From the NCBI GenBank assembly GCA_023383795.1, contig JAHDYJ010000016.1:1-59315 (forward strand): 59,315 nucleotides of DNA, read 5' to 3'. The stretch is from Burkholderiales bacterium (GTDB taxonomy: Bacteria; Pseudomonadota; Gammaproteobacteria; Burkholderiales; SG8-39). Made by a program: the position numbers and the translations under genes. The stretch's first letter is position 1, and every line of letters starts with the position of its first letter. The notes below the pieces were generated by a model, which saw nothing but the letters and a program-made list of their open reading frames with translations, was not told the origin of the DNA and did not search any database. This document shows positions 46,889 to 54,141 of the stretch, in pieces.

Positions 46889-47506
46889 ATGCCGAACATC
46901 ACGATGCTCGACATCGACGAGCTGAAGCAGACGAAGCTCAAGCCCTACATCGAGAAGTGCCTCCAGCACCGCGCGCCCGATCCGGGCTTCCACGCGATGA
47001 TGGGCCACAACATCGACCTCGCCGAGGCGATGTTCGTGGCCTGGGACACGGTGTTCAACACCGGCCGCGTCAGCCACACCCTGAAGGAGATCATCCGCGT
47101 GCTGCTGTCGCGGATGGCCTCCTGCAGCTATTGAGGGAACGTCCGGTCCGCTTCGGCGAAGCGGCAGGGCCTGACCGAGGAGCGCCTGGACGAGGGCATC
47201 AACAACTACCAGGCGAGCCCGCACTTCAGCGCGGCCGAGAAGGTCGCGATCCGCTACGCGGACCTGATGGCCACCGACCCGGATGCGATCGACGCGGCGT
47301 TCTACGCGCGGCTGCGCGGGCACTACTCCGAGGAGGAGATCGTCGAGCTCGGCGCGTTCATCGGCTTCAACATCGGCTACCACACGTTCTTCGGCACGCT
47401 GAAGTTCTATCCGATGTTCGCGCCCGACGGGCGGCTGGTGAGCCAGGAGGAGTCCGAGCGGATCTACGGCGCGGCGCCGGTGTCGCTCGCCGCGGCGGAC
47501 GCATGA
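46889..47506 (+). CDS. Selenoprotein: AhpD/carboxymuconolactone decarboxylase-like with CxxU
   Basis: 205 residues if TGA at 47132-47134 is read as selenocysteine (U82). The frame is open on both sides of the TGA and the two halves join into one domain: RVLLSRMASCSY-U-GNVRSASAK. In cysteine-type AhpD homologues this site is a CxxC on the same helix, so U82 replaces the second redox cysteine and C79 is its partner. A hairpin (47148-47164) stands 20 bases after the TGA. SelA, SelB and tRNA-Sec are encoded in the same island. Automatic annotation would split it into two pieces. It overlaps the next gene by ATGA. Likely role: disulfide or peroxide reduction with a peroxiredoxin partner. Confidence 0.9.
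47148..47164 (+). promoter_or_regulatory. SECIS-like hairpin of the AhpD-like selenoprotein
   Basis: CCGCTTC-GGC-GAAGCGG forms a perfect 7-bp stem with a 3-base loop starting with G. Twenty bases lie between the TGA and the loop, inside the 16-37 base window known for bacterial SECIS elements read by SelB. Confidence 0.7.
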
Positions 47507-48114
47507 GCGCGAAGACGCACGTCGCGCCGCTCGCGCTCGACGAGATCGCCGATCCGGAGCTGCGCGCGCTCGTCGAGCGCTGCGCCGGGCTCGGCGTGCC
47601 GGACACGCTCTTTCCGCGCATCCTCGCCCGCGTGCCGAACTATGCCAAGGCGATCCTGCGCGCGATGCTGCACTCGCACTACGAGGGCAACGTCGACCAC
47701 GGGCTGAAGGAGATCATGCGCGTTCAGCTCGCGCGCTTCGCCGGCGATCCCTATTTCGCCGGCCTGCGCTCGCAGCGGGCGCTCGCCGCGGGGCTGGACG
47801 AGGCGACGGTCGCGGCGGGCTCCGGCGACTACGACGACGATCCGCGCTTCAGCGAGGCCGAGCGCGTCGCGCTGCGCTATTCCGACCAGATGTACCTGGA
47901 CCCGAACAAGGTCGACCGGGCGTTCTACGACGAGATGAAGCGCCACTTCAGCGAGGCCGAGATCATGGAGCTCGGCGCGTTCATCGCGCTGCACTACGGC
48001 ATGCAGGTGTTCATGCGCACGCTTGGGCGCGCGGCGCAAGGCCGATCGGACGATGTGGCGGCGCAGCGTCGGGACGGGCGCGACGGGGTTGTGTCGGCCG
48101 ACGGTTGCGATTAG
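47503..48114 (+). CDS. Carboxymuconolactone decarboxylase-like paralogue without the redox motif
   Basis: A 203-residue homologue of the preceding selenoprotein, alignable along most of its length (HGLKEIMRVQLARFA; FSEAERVALRYSDQMYLDPN; ELGAFIALHYGMQVF). At the CxxU site it has D82 and F85 (GDPYFAG), so it cannot do the same thiol or selenol chemistry. Its ATG overlaps the selenoprotein stop, indicating coupled, perhaps equimolar, synthesis. A heteromeric partner or structural subunit is the simplest reading. About 25 residues at the C-terminus are low-complexity and charged. Confidence 0.85.
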   Translation: MSAKTHVAPLALDEIADPELRALVERCAGLGVPDTLFPRILARVPNYAKAILRAMLHSHYEGNVDHGLKEIMRVQLARFAGDPYFAGLRSQRALAAGLDEATVAAGSGDYDDDPRFSEAERVALRYSDQMYLDPNKVDRAFYDEMKRHFSEAEIMELGAFIALHYGMQVFMRTLGRAAQGRSDDVAAQRRDGRDGVVSADGCD

Positions 48115-48170
48115 ATTGGCGGCGGCGCGCGGCGGCCGCCGCCGCGCGCGCCCGGACCGAGGACGGAGGA

Positions 48171-48647
48171 ATGGCAGAGAAGCTCAACGCAGGAGACGCG
48201 TTTCCCCGCCTGACGATCGATCTGGTCGATGGCGGAAAGCTCGACCTCCCGGAGGGGATCGACGCGAAGTACCGCGTCGTCCTCTTCTACCGCGGCCACT
48301 GGTGACCGTACTGCCGCCGGCAGTTGGCCGGCTTCGAGTTCTGGAAGGCGCAGATCGCGCGCGCCGGCGCGAAGGTGGTCGCGGCCAGCGTCGACCCGAT
48401 CGACAAGGCGAAGGAAGTCGCGGCGGGCGTCTCGTTCCCGATCGGCTACGGCGCGACCCGCGAGATGGCCGACGCGATCGGCGCGTGGTGGGAAGACAGG
48501 CGCGGCATCATCCAGCCCTCCGAATTCCTGATCAACGCGGACGGCAAGGTGATGAGCTCGAGCTACAGCTCGGGTCCGCTCGGCCGCATCGAGCCGATGG
48601 ACGTGGTCCGGTCGATCGACTTCTACGAGGCCCAGCAGAAGAAGTAG
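48171..48647 (+). CDS. Selenoprotein: cytosolic peroxiredoxin-like protein with UxxC
   Basis: 158 residues if TGA at 48303-48305 is read as selenocysteine (U45). The sequence runs VVLFYRGHW-U-PYCRRQLAGF; in redoxin relatives this is the GHWCPYC active site of the AhpC/TSA superfamily, so U45 sits at the peroxidatic position with C48 as partner. The domain continues without break (VSFPIGYGATREMADAIGAW, FLINADGKVM). There is no signal peptide. ATG 48171 follows GGAGG very closely. A hairpin with an AGUUG loop follows the TGA. It is the last plus-strand gene before the convergent tRNA-Sec. Confidence 0.92.
48316..48332 (+). promoter_or_regulatory. SECIS-like hairpin of the cytosolic peroxiredoxin-like selenoprotein
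   Basis: GCCGGC-AGTTG-GCCGGC pairs over 6 bp, with 16 bases between the TGA and the loop; the loop has G at its second position. The same loop and spacing recur at 53419, with one U-A to C-G exchange in the stem. Confidence 0.78.
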
Positions 48648-48663
48648 ACCGGATCGCCAACGG

Positions 48664-48694
48664 GCGGGCGCCGCAGCGAAGCCCCGGCGCCCGC
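48664..48694. terminator. Hairpin between the convergent selenoprotein and tRNA-Sec genes
   Basis: gcgggcgccg and cggcgcccgc are exact complements over 10 bp with an 11-base loop. It lies between the end of the selenoprotein gene and the 3' end of the tRNA gene. No T-run, but it can serve both directions. Confidence 0.55.
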
Positions 48695-48706
48695 GTGTTC
48701 GGGGGA

Positions 48707-48802
48707 TGGCGGAAAAGAGTGGGAGTCGAACCCACCAGGGACGTCTGACGCCCCTCACCGGATTTGAAGTCCGTGCGCCCCACCGGGGAGCGATTCCTTT
48801 CC
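48707..48802 (-). tRNA. selC: tRNA-Sec (anticodon UCA)
   Basis: A 96-base gene including CCA. The acceptor stem has 8 bp (GGAAAGGA with TCTTTTCC), the length specific for bacterial tRNA-Sec. The anticodon region GGACTTCAAATCC matches that of E. coli selC and gives anticodon TCA. The extra arm is long (AGGGGCGT-CAG-ACGTCCCT, 8 pairs), and the T arm is GTGGG-TTCGACT-CCCAC. The outer part of the anticodon stem seems bulged (CACGGA against TCCGGTG). It starts 30 bases after the selB stop on the same strand, so selA, selB and selC may be one transcript. Confidence 0.96.
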
Positions 48803-48832
48803 GTGCCGCGGTTCTTCGTTGCGGCTCCGATT

Positions 48833-50779
48833 CTACCGGGCGCGCGTGCCGCCGTCCGCGAACGCCTCGTGGGCGGCCTTCAGCACGATCCGCGCGTCGC
48901 CGATGCGCCGCGTGAAGCGCACGCGGTCGAAGTAGTCGAGCACGTCGATCGAGAGGTTGCGGCCCAGGCTGCTCGCGTCGCGGAACTGCGCCGCCGTGAG
49001 GCGGCGGTCCGCGCTCGACTCGGCAAGCCGCTGCGCCACCGCGGCGAGCCGCGCGACCGTGCGCGGCAGGAAGAAGCGCGTGTCCGAGACCCGCACCGCG
49101 AGGCCGTGACGCGCCGCGCGGTCGAGCACGCCGTGGACGGCCTTCGGCTGCGCGCCGATGCGGGCGGCGATCTCGGCGACGGTCGGCGGACGCTGCTCCT
49201 CGGCCTCCAGCACCGCGGCAATTCGCTGCCATACCGTCTCCTGCGCGGGCGCGAAGCCCGGGCGGTGCGCCGGCAGCCGCATCTCCGCGCCGGTGCGCGC
49301 GAGCGCGCCGTCGCGCACGAGCTCGGCGGCGACGGCGACGACCACCGCGCGCGGCAGGCGGCCGCCTTCCAGGATGCGATCCTCCGGCGGACCCGGCGAG
49401 TCGGGCAGCCGTCGATGCCAGGCGGCGACTGTCTCCAGCGCGCGCGAGCGCAGGGCGTTCCAATGCGCCGGCGTGAACCCGAGCTCCGCCGCGCCGTCCC
49501 ACACGCGGTGCATCGGCACGCGTTCGAAGAGGGCGGCGGTCTCGCGCTCGGTCAGGTTGCGGCCGGCGGCGAACCGGGTGAGATCGAGGCCGCTCGCGGC
49601 CGCGTCGGCGAGCCCCGCGAGCCGCGCCTGAAGCGCTCCGGCCGGATCGGCGGCCTCCATCGCGCGCAGCGCCGCCAGCCGCTCCGGCCTCGCGCGCCCG
49701 CGCGGCGGGGCGTGCACGTCGATGACGCGACCGCCGCCGAGGGTGCGGCGCGCCGACTGGTCGCGCAGGATCAGCCGATCGCCGTGCACCGCGCCGATCG
49801 GGCGGTCGAGGACGAGCTGCGCGAGCCCGGACGCGCCGGGCTCGATCGCGTCGGCTTCGAGCGTCGCGACGCGCGCGGTGGTCTCGGCCGCGCCGAGATG
49901 GACGTGCACCGGCGTCCAGTGCCTGAGCGGCTGCGCCGCCGCCGCCATGACGCGGACGCGCGCGTCGATCTTGCGCGCCGGCGGCGGCAGCGCGCCGCGC
50001 ACGATCCAGTCGCCGCGCGCGATCCCGGCGTCCTTCAGTCCTGCGCCGGCGAGGTTCAGCGCGCAGCGCTCGCCGGCGCGGCCGCGCTCGGCCCGCGCGC
50101 TCTGCGCATGGATGGTGCGCACGCGGGCGTCGACGCCGGCGACGAGCGCGCACACGGCGTCGCCGGTGGCGACCTCGCCGGAGAAGACGGTGCCGGTGAC
50201 GACCAGGCCGGCGCCGGCGACCGTGAATGCGCGGTCCACCGCCAGGCGGAAGTTGCCGTCGGCGGCACGGCGCGGCAGGGCGGCCGCGATGCGGCGCAGC
50301 TCGACGTCGAGCGCGTCGATGCCCGCACCCGTGACCGCGGAGACCGGAAACACCCGTGCGGCCGCGAGCGTCGTCGGCGCAAGCAGGCGCGCGATTGCCG
50401 CCTGCACCTCGGCCGTCCGCGCCGCGGGAACGCGGTCGATCTTGGTCAGCGCGACCAGACCATGGCGCACGCCGAGCAGATCGAGGATCGCGAGGTGCTC
50501 CAGCGTCTGCGGCATCGGTCCGTCGTCCGCCGCCACGACGAAGAGCGCCGCGTCGATGCCGGCCACGCCGCATAGCATGTTGTGCACGAAGCGCTCGTGG
50601 CCCGGCACGTCGACGAACCCGATCGTTCCCGCGGCCGCGTCCGGCAGATACGCGAAGCCGAGATCGATGGTGAGGCCGCGGCGCTTCTCGTCCGGCAACC
50701 GATCGGTGTCGACGCCGGTCAGCGCCTTCACCAGCAGCGTCTTGCCGTGGTCGATGTGCCCGGCGGTGGCGACGATCAT
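48833..50779 (-). CDS. selB: Selenocysteine-specific elongation factor SelB
   Basis: A 648-residue GTPase that brings Sec-tRNA to UGA codons marked by a SECIS hairpin. G-domain motifs are GHIDHGKT (7-14), DVPGHE and TKID. Two beta-barrel domains follow, with FTVAGAGLVVTGTVFSGEV, and the C-terminal winged-helix repeats that bind SECIS RNA end in SLGRNLSIDVLDYFDRV. Its ATG overlaps the selA stop (ATGA). It ends 30 bases from tRNA-Sec. Length and order match E. coli SelB. Confidence 0.97.
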   Translation of the reverse strand: MIVATAGHIDHGKTLLVKALTGVDTDRLPDEKRRGLTIDLGFAYLPDAAAGTIGFVDVPGHERFVHNMLCGVAGIDAALFVVAADDGPMPQTLEHLAILDLLGVRHGLVALTKIDRVPAARTAEVQAAIARLLAPTTLAAARVFPVSAVTGAGIDALDVELRRIAAALPRRAADGNFRLAVDRAFTVAGAGLVVTGTVFSGEVATGDAVCALVAGVDARVRTIHAQSARAERGRAGERCALNLAGAGLKDAGIARGDWIVRGALPPPARKIDARVRVMAAAAQPLRHWTPVHVHLGAAETTARVATLEADAIEPGASGLAQLVLDRPIGAVHGDRLILRDQSARRTLGGGRVIDVHAPPRGRARPERLAALRAMEAADPAGALQARLAGLADAAASGLDLTRFAAGRNLTERETAALFERVPMHRVWDGAAELGFTPAHWNALRSRALETVAAWHRRLPDSPGPPEDRILEGGRLPRAVVVAVAAELVRDGALARTGAEMRLPAHRPGFAPAQETVWQRIAAVLEAEEQRPPTVAEIAARIGAQPKAVHGVLDRAARHGLAVRVSDTRFFLPRTVARLAAVAQRLAESSADRRLTAAQFRDASSLGRNLSIDVLDYFDRVRFTRRIGDARIVLKAAHEAFADGGTRAR

Positions 50780-52209
50780 CTGCTGCGCGTGCCGGCCGGG
50801 TCGAGGCTCCCGAGCTGCGCGATGAACGACTCGACCGCGGCGTCCTCGAGGCAGCGGCAGTCGAGCAGGTAGGCGTCTTGCTGGACCCGGCCGATGACCG
50901 GCACCGGCAGCGCCCGGAAGGCGGCCGCGATGCGCTTAAGCGCGCCGCCGCGCGCCTTGGCGGCGAGCGGCGTCACGGCCACCGCGACGCTCGCCACATG
51001 CTGCGACGGCGCGGCGCCGGAGCCAATCTCGCTCTCGCACTCGACCACGCCGACCGCGGCCATGCCGCGCAGCGCCGGCGCGAGCGCCGCGCTCACGCGC
51101 TCGGCGGTGCGGCGGATCTCGCCCTGCGGACGGGTCAGCGCGCGCAGCGTGGGCAGGCGCTCGCGCAGCCGATCGGGGTCCGCGGCGAGCGCCAGCACCG
51201 CGGCGAGCGCGGCGACGCGCATCTTGTCCACGCGCAACGCGCGCTTCAGGGGGTTGCGCTTGATGAGCGCGACCAGATCGCCGCGGCCGACGATGATCCC
51301 GGCCTGTGGCCCGCCGAGCAGCTTGTCGCCGCTGAACGTGACGAGATCGGCGCCGTGGGCGATCGTCTCCCTCGCCGTGGGCTCGTACGGCAGGCCGAAG
51401 GCACGCAGGTCGACCAGCGTTCCGCTGCCGAGGTCCACGACGAAGGGCACGTTCCGCTCGCGGCACAGCCGGGCGAGCTCGCCCTCCGGCGCCGACGCCG
51501 TGAAGCCCTGTATGACGTAGTTGCTGGTGTGGACCTTCATGACGAGACCGGTGCGCGGCCCGATCGCCGCCGCGAAGTCGGCGAGGTGCGTGCGGTTCGT
51601 GGTGCCGACCTCCCGCAGCCGGCATCCCGCCCGCGCCATGATGTCGGGCAGGCGGAACTCGCCGCCGATCTCGATCAGCTCGCCGCGGGAGGTCGGAACC
51701 TCCTTGCGCGCGGCGAGCGTGTTCAGGACGAGCAGCACCGCGGCGGCGTTGTTGTTGACGACCGTCGCGGCCTCGGCGCCGGTGAGCCGGCACAGAGCGC
51801 GCTCGAGGTGGGCGTCGCGGTCGCCGCGCCGGCCGGTCTCGAGATCGTACTCGAGGTTGCTCGCGTCCGCGGCGACGAGCGCCATCGCGTCGATCGCCTC
51901 GCGCGGCAGCAGCGCGCGGCCGAGGTTCGTGTGCAGGACCGTACCGGTCAGATTGAACACGCGCCGCAGCGAAGGCGCCGCCTGCTCGGCGAGCCGCCCG
52001 GCCGCATCCTGGATCAGATCGTGGACGGTTGGCGTGCGCTCCGCGGCGCTGCCGCGCAGCGCCGCGCGTCTCGCCGCGAGCGCGTCGCGGACCGCTTCGA
52101 CGACCGGCGCGCGGCCGAAGCGCCCGATGAGCGTCACGCACGCCTGCTCGCGCAGCAAGAGGTCGACCGACGGCAGCGCGATCGTCGGGCGTGCGGACGT
52201 CCGGGCCAT
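50776..52209 (-). CDS. selA: L-seryl-tRNA(Sec) selenium transferase SelA
   Basis: A 477-residue PLP enzyme that converts Ser-tRNA(Sec) to Sec-tRNA(Sec) with selenophosphate. The PLP lysine is K296 in TFSGDKLLGGPQAG, and the RVFNLTGTVLHTNLGRALL block near residue 83 is diagnostic. ATG 52209 gives a normal N-terminus; the longer open frame overlaps the SDR gene. Selenophosphate synthetase (SelD) is not in the window and must be encoded elsewhere. Confidence 0.97.
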   Translation of the reverse strand: MARTSARPTIALPSVDLLLREQACVTLIGRFGRAPVVEAVRDALAARRAALRGSAAERTPTVHDLIQDAAGRLAEQAAPSLRRVFNLTGTVLHTNLGRALLPREAIDAMALVAADASNLEYDLETGRRGDRDAHLERALCRLTGAEAATVVNNNAAAVLLVLNTLAARKEVPTSRGELIEIGGEFRLPDIMARAGCRLREVGTTNRTHLADFAAAIGPRTGLVMKVHTSNYVIQGFTASAPEGELARLCRERNVPFVVDLGSGTLVDLRAFGLPYEPTARETIAHGADLVTFSGDKLLGGPQAGIIVGRGDLVALIKRNPLKRALRVDKMRVAALAAVLALAADPDRLRERLPTLRALTRPQGEIRRTAERVSAALAPALRGMAAVGVVECESEIGSGAAPSQHVASVAVAVTPLAAKARGGALKRIAAAFRALPVPVIGRVQQDAYLLDCRCLEDAAVESFIAQLGSLDPAGTRSR

Positions 52210-52237
52210 GCGCTCGTTCCGGCGGCAGGCGGCCGCG

Positions 52238-53008
52238 TCAGCTGCCCGCCACCCAGCCGCCGTCGACGAACAGCGTGTGTCCGGTGACGAAATCGGAGGC
52301 CTGGCTCGCGAGGTAGATCGTCGCGCCGACCAGATCGTCCGGGACCGCGACGCGTCCGAGCGGAATGCGCGAGACGATCCGCTCGAGGCTCGCGCCCGAC
52401 AGCAGTTCCGCCCGGCTCGGCGTCGCGACCGCGGTCGGCGCAAGCGCATTCACCCGGATGCCGTCGGCGGCCCACTCCAGGGCGAGCGCCTCGGTCAGGT
52501 GCGAAACGCCGGCCTTGATGCCGCCGTAGACCGCGCGGCCCTTGATGATGCTGCGGCTGAACGTGGAGCTCAGGTTGATGATCTTGCCGTAGCCGCGCGC
52601 GCGCATCAGCCCGCCGATGATCTGGCAGGAGAAGAAGAGGCCCTTGAAGCCGACGTCGAGCATCCGATCCCACTCGTCTTCCTGCATGTCCCACGCGGGC
52701 TTCGTGACCGTGAAGCCGGCGGCGTTGACGAGGATGTCGGCGCGGCCGAAGCGCTCGACCACGAAGTCCTTCAGCCGCCGGATGTCGCCGACGCGGCTGA
52801 CGTCGACCGCGCACGCCCCGGCGCGCCGCCCGGTCTGCGCGATCTCGGCGCGAAGCTCTTCCAGCGCCGCCTCGCGCCGCGCGGTGACGACGACGTCGGC
52901 ACCCGCCGCGGCGAGCCCGAGGGCGAGGCCGCGTCCGATGCCTTCGCTGGCGCCGGTGACCACCGCCACCCTGCCTTTCAAGCCGAACTGCGCGAGCGGA
53001 TCGTTCAT
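52238..53008 (-). CDS. SDR-family oxidoreductase upstream of selA
   Basis: A 256-residue short-chain dehydrogenase with TGASEGIG, NAAG, the catalytic Ser in NLSST and YGGIK, ending in FVTGHTLFVDGGWV. It starts at ATG 53008 with GAGGAGGC upstream and ends 28 bases before selA on the same strand, so it may be read together with selAB. A link to selenium metabolism is not evident; it may simply be the neighbour whose promoter drives the sel genes. Confidence 0.85.
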   Translation of the reverse strand: MNDPLAQFGLKGRVAVVTGASEGIGRGLALGLAAAGADVVVTARREAALEELRAEIAQTGRRAGACAVDVSRVGDIRRLKDFVVERFGRADILVNAAGFTVTKPAWDMQEDEWDRMLDVGFKGLFFSCQIIGGLMRARGYGKIINLSSTFSRSIIKGRAVYGGIKAGVSHLTEALALEWAADGIRVNALAPTAVATPSRAELLSGASLERIVSRIPLGRVAVPDDLVGATIYLASQASDFVTGHTLFVDGGWVAGS

Positions 53009-53199
53009 GTGCGTTGCCTCCTCGAGCCGGATGCCCGCATCGCCACCCTGAATCGGCTCCCCGAATCGGCGCGCCGATCCGGAATAGCGCGCGCGGTGCG
53101 TGCGTGACGCGTTGGCGCGAGTTTACCGGGATCGTGCCCCGCGGCGCCGGGGAAACCTTTCGCATCCAGGCTGGTCCACCCCGTACCACCAAGCGTCAG

Positions 53200-53772
53200 A
53201 TGATCCGCCGTCTCGTTCCGCTGCTGCTTGCCGCGCTCGCGGCGGGCGCACCCATCGCGCTTCCCGCCGCAACGCCCGCGGCGCCGGTGGGCGTCGGCGA
53301 CCTCGCGCCGGATTTCACGCTGGCCGACCAGGACGGACGCCGCCACACGCTGTCGGTGGAGCGCGGCAAGCGCGCGGTCGTCCTGGTCTTCTATCGCGGC
53401 CACTGGTGACCGTACTGCGGTCGGCAGTTGGCCGACCTGCGGACGCTCATCCGGCCCGACGAGCCGGCGCGCCTTTGGGCGGTCAGCGTCGATTCTGCCG
53501 CCCAGAGCAAGGCGTTCGCGGCCGAGATCGCGGCGGACGGCCGCGGGCGCGTTGCGTTCGGCCTCCTGTCCGACCCCGACCACCGGGTCATCGACGCCTA
53601 CGGGCTGCAGGATCCCCGCTATGCGCGCCTCGGCCGCGAGGGGATCCCGTATCCGGCGACCTTCGTCGTCGACCGCGACGGGCGCATCGCCTGGGCGAGG
53701 ATCGACAAGGACTACACCCGGCGTCCGCCCATCCGCGAGGTCCGCGCTGCGCTCGATGCCTTGACCCGCTAG
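53200..53772 (+). CDS. Selenoprotein: exported peroxiredoxin-like protein with UxxC
   Basis: 190 residues if TGA at 53407-53409 is read as selenocysteine (U70). A signal peptide (RRLVPLLLAALAAGAPIAL) precedes a redoxin domain: DLAPDFTLADQDGRRHTL, VVLVFYRGHW-U-PYCGRQLADL, GLLSDPDHRVIDAYGL and PYPATFVVDRDGRIAW. U70 takes the place of the peroxidatic cysteine and C73 is the partner. The protein should act in the periplasm. The SECIS-like hairpin shares its loop with that of the cytosolic relative. It is divergent from the SDR-selAB genes. ATG 53200 fits the signal peptide. Confidence 0.92.
53419..53437 (+). promoter_or_regulatory. SECIS-like hairpin of the exported peroxiredoxin-like selenoprotein
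   Basis: GGTCGGC-AGTTG-GCCGACC pairs over 7 bp, with 16 bases between the TGA and the loop. Relative to the hairpin at 48316 the stem has a compensatory U-A for C-G exchange while the loop is unchanged. Confidence 0.8.
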
Positions 53773-53801
53773 CAAGCTGTCGCCGAGCCGCGGCGCTTGC
53801 T
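53771..53801 (+). terminator. Hairpin at the end of the exported selenoprotein gene
   Basis: agcaagc and gcttgct are exact complements with a further cgcc/ggcg pairing inside; the left arm begins within the stop codon. There is no T-run after it. Confidence 0.4.
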
Positions 53802-53840
53802 GCGCTGCAGCGTCGCCGCGCCGGCGCGGCGCGCGATTGT

Positions 53841-53852
53841 TTGGCCGGCCAA
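53841..53852. promoter_or_regulatory. Palindromic operator candidate TTGGCCGGCCAA
   Basis: A 12-base perfect palindrome that ends 10 bases before the -35 box of the Liv importer promoter. Its position suits a repressor or activator site. No regulator gene is next to it. It lies in the 347-base gap before the binding protein gene. Confidence 0.5.
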
Positions 53853-53862
53853 TTATCGCTGG

Positions 53863-53892
53863 TTGACAAGCATGCGCGGAGGTCTCTAGAGT
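53863..53892 (+). promoter_or_regulatory. Predicted promoter of the Liv importer genes
   Basis: A perfect -35 TTGACA (53863-53868) and TAGAGT (53887-53892, four of six) are separated by 18 bases. The start point near 53899 gives a leader of about 220 bases before the binding protein gene. Confidence 0.6.
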
Positions 53893-53994
53893 CTGCGAGA
53901 ACGCCGGACAGGCGTGGCTTCGCAAGCGTTCCATCGTCACAAGAGACGCCGGCGCGAGCAGAATCGCAGGGCGCACCACCGAGGAGGATCCATC

Positions 53995-54141
53995 GTGCAG
54001 GCGTCACCGCCCGGCCGGCCGGGCAGGGCGCCCGCCGGGCGTCCGCATATCCGGGGAGTTCCAACCCGCCGTCTCGGCCCATCCGCACCGGGTCGGGGGC
54101 ATTGTCGAAGGAGGCAACCGTGTATCGCAGAACAGCTCTGA
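53995..54141 (+). CDS. Possible leader ORF before the binding protein gene
   Basis: A 48-codon GTG-initiated ORF with a very strong GAGGAGG site seven bases upstream. It is rich in Gly, Pro and Arg and ends inside the start of the binding protein gene, in another frame (overlap 22 bases). No homologue is recognised; translation could couple to the downstream gene, or the Shine-Dalgarno may be chance. Confidence 0.25.
   Translation: MQASPPGRPGRAPAGRPHIRGVPTRRLGPSAPGRGHCRRRQPCIAEQL

Noticed and set aside
46889..47506. Reading the TGA-interrupted ORFs as pseudogenes or sequencing errors
   Set aside because: Three independent cases fall on redox-active cysteine positions, each with a SECIS-like hairpin, and the sel genes are in the same region. 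Random stops would not behave this way.
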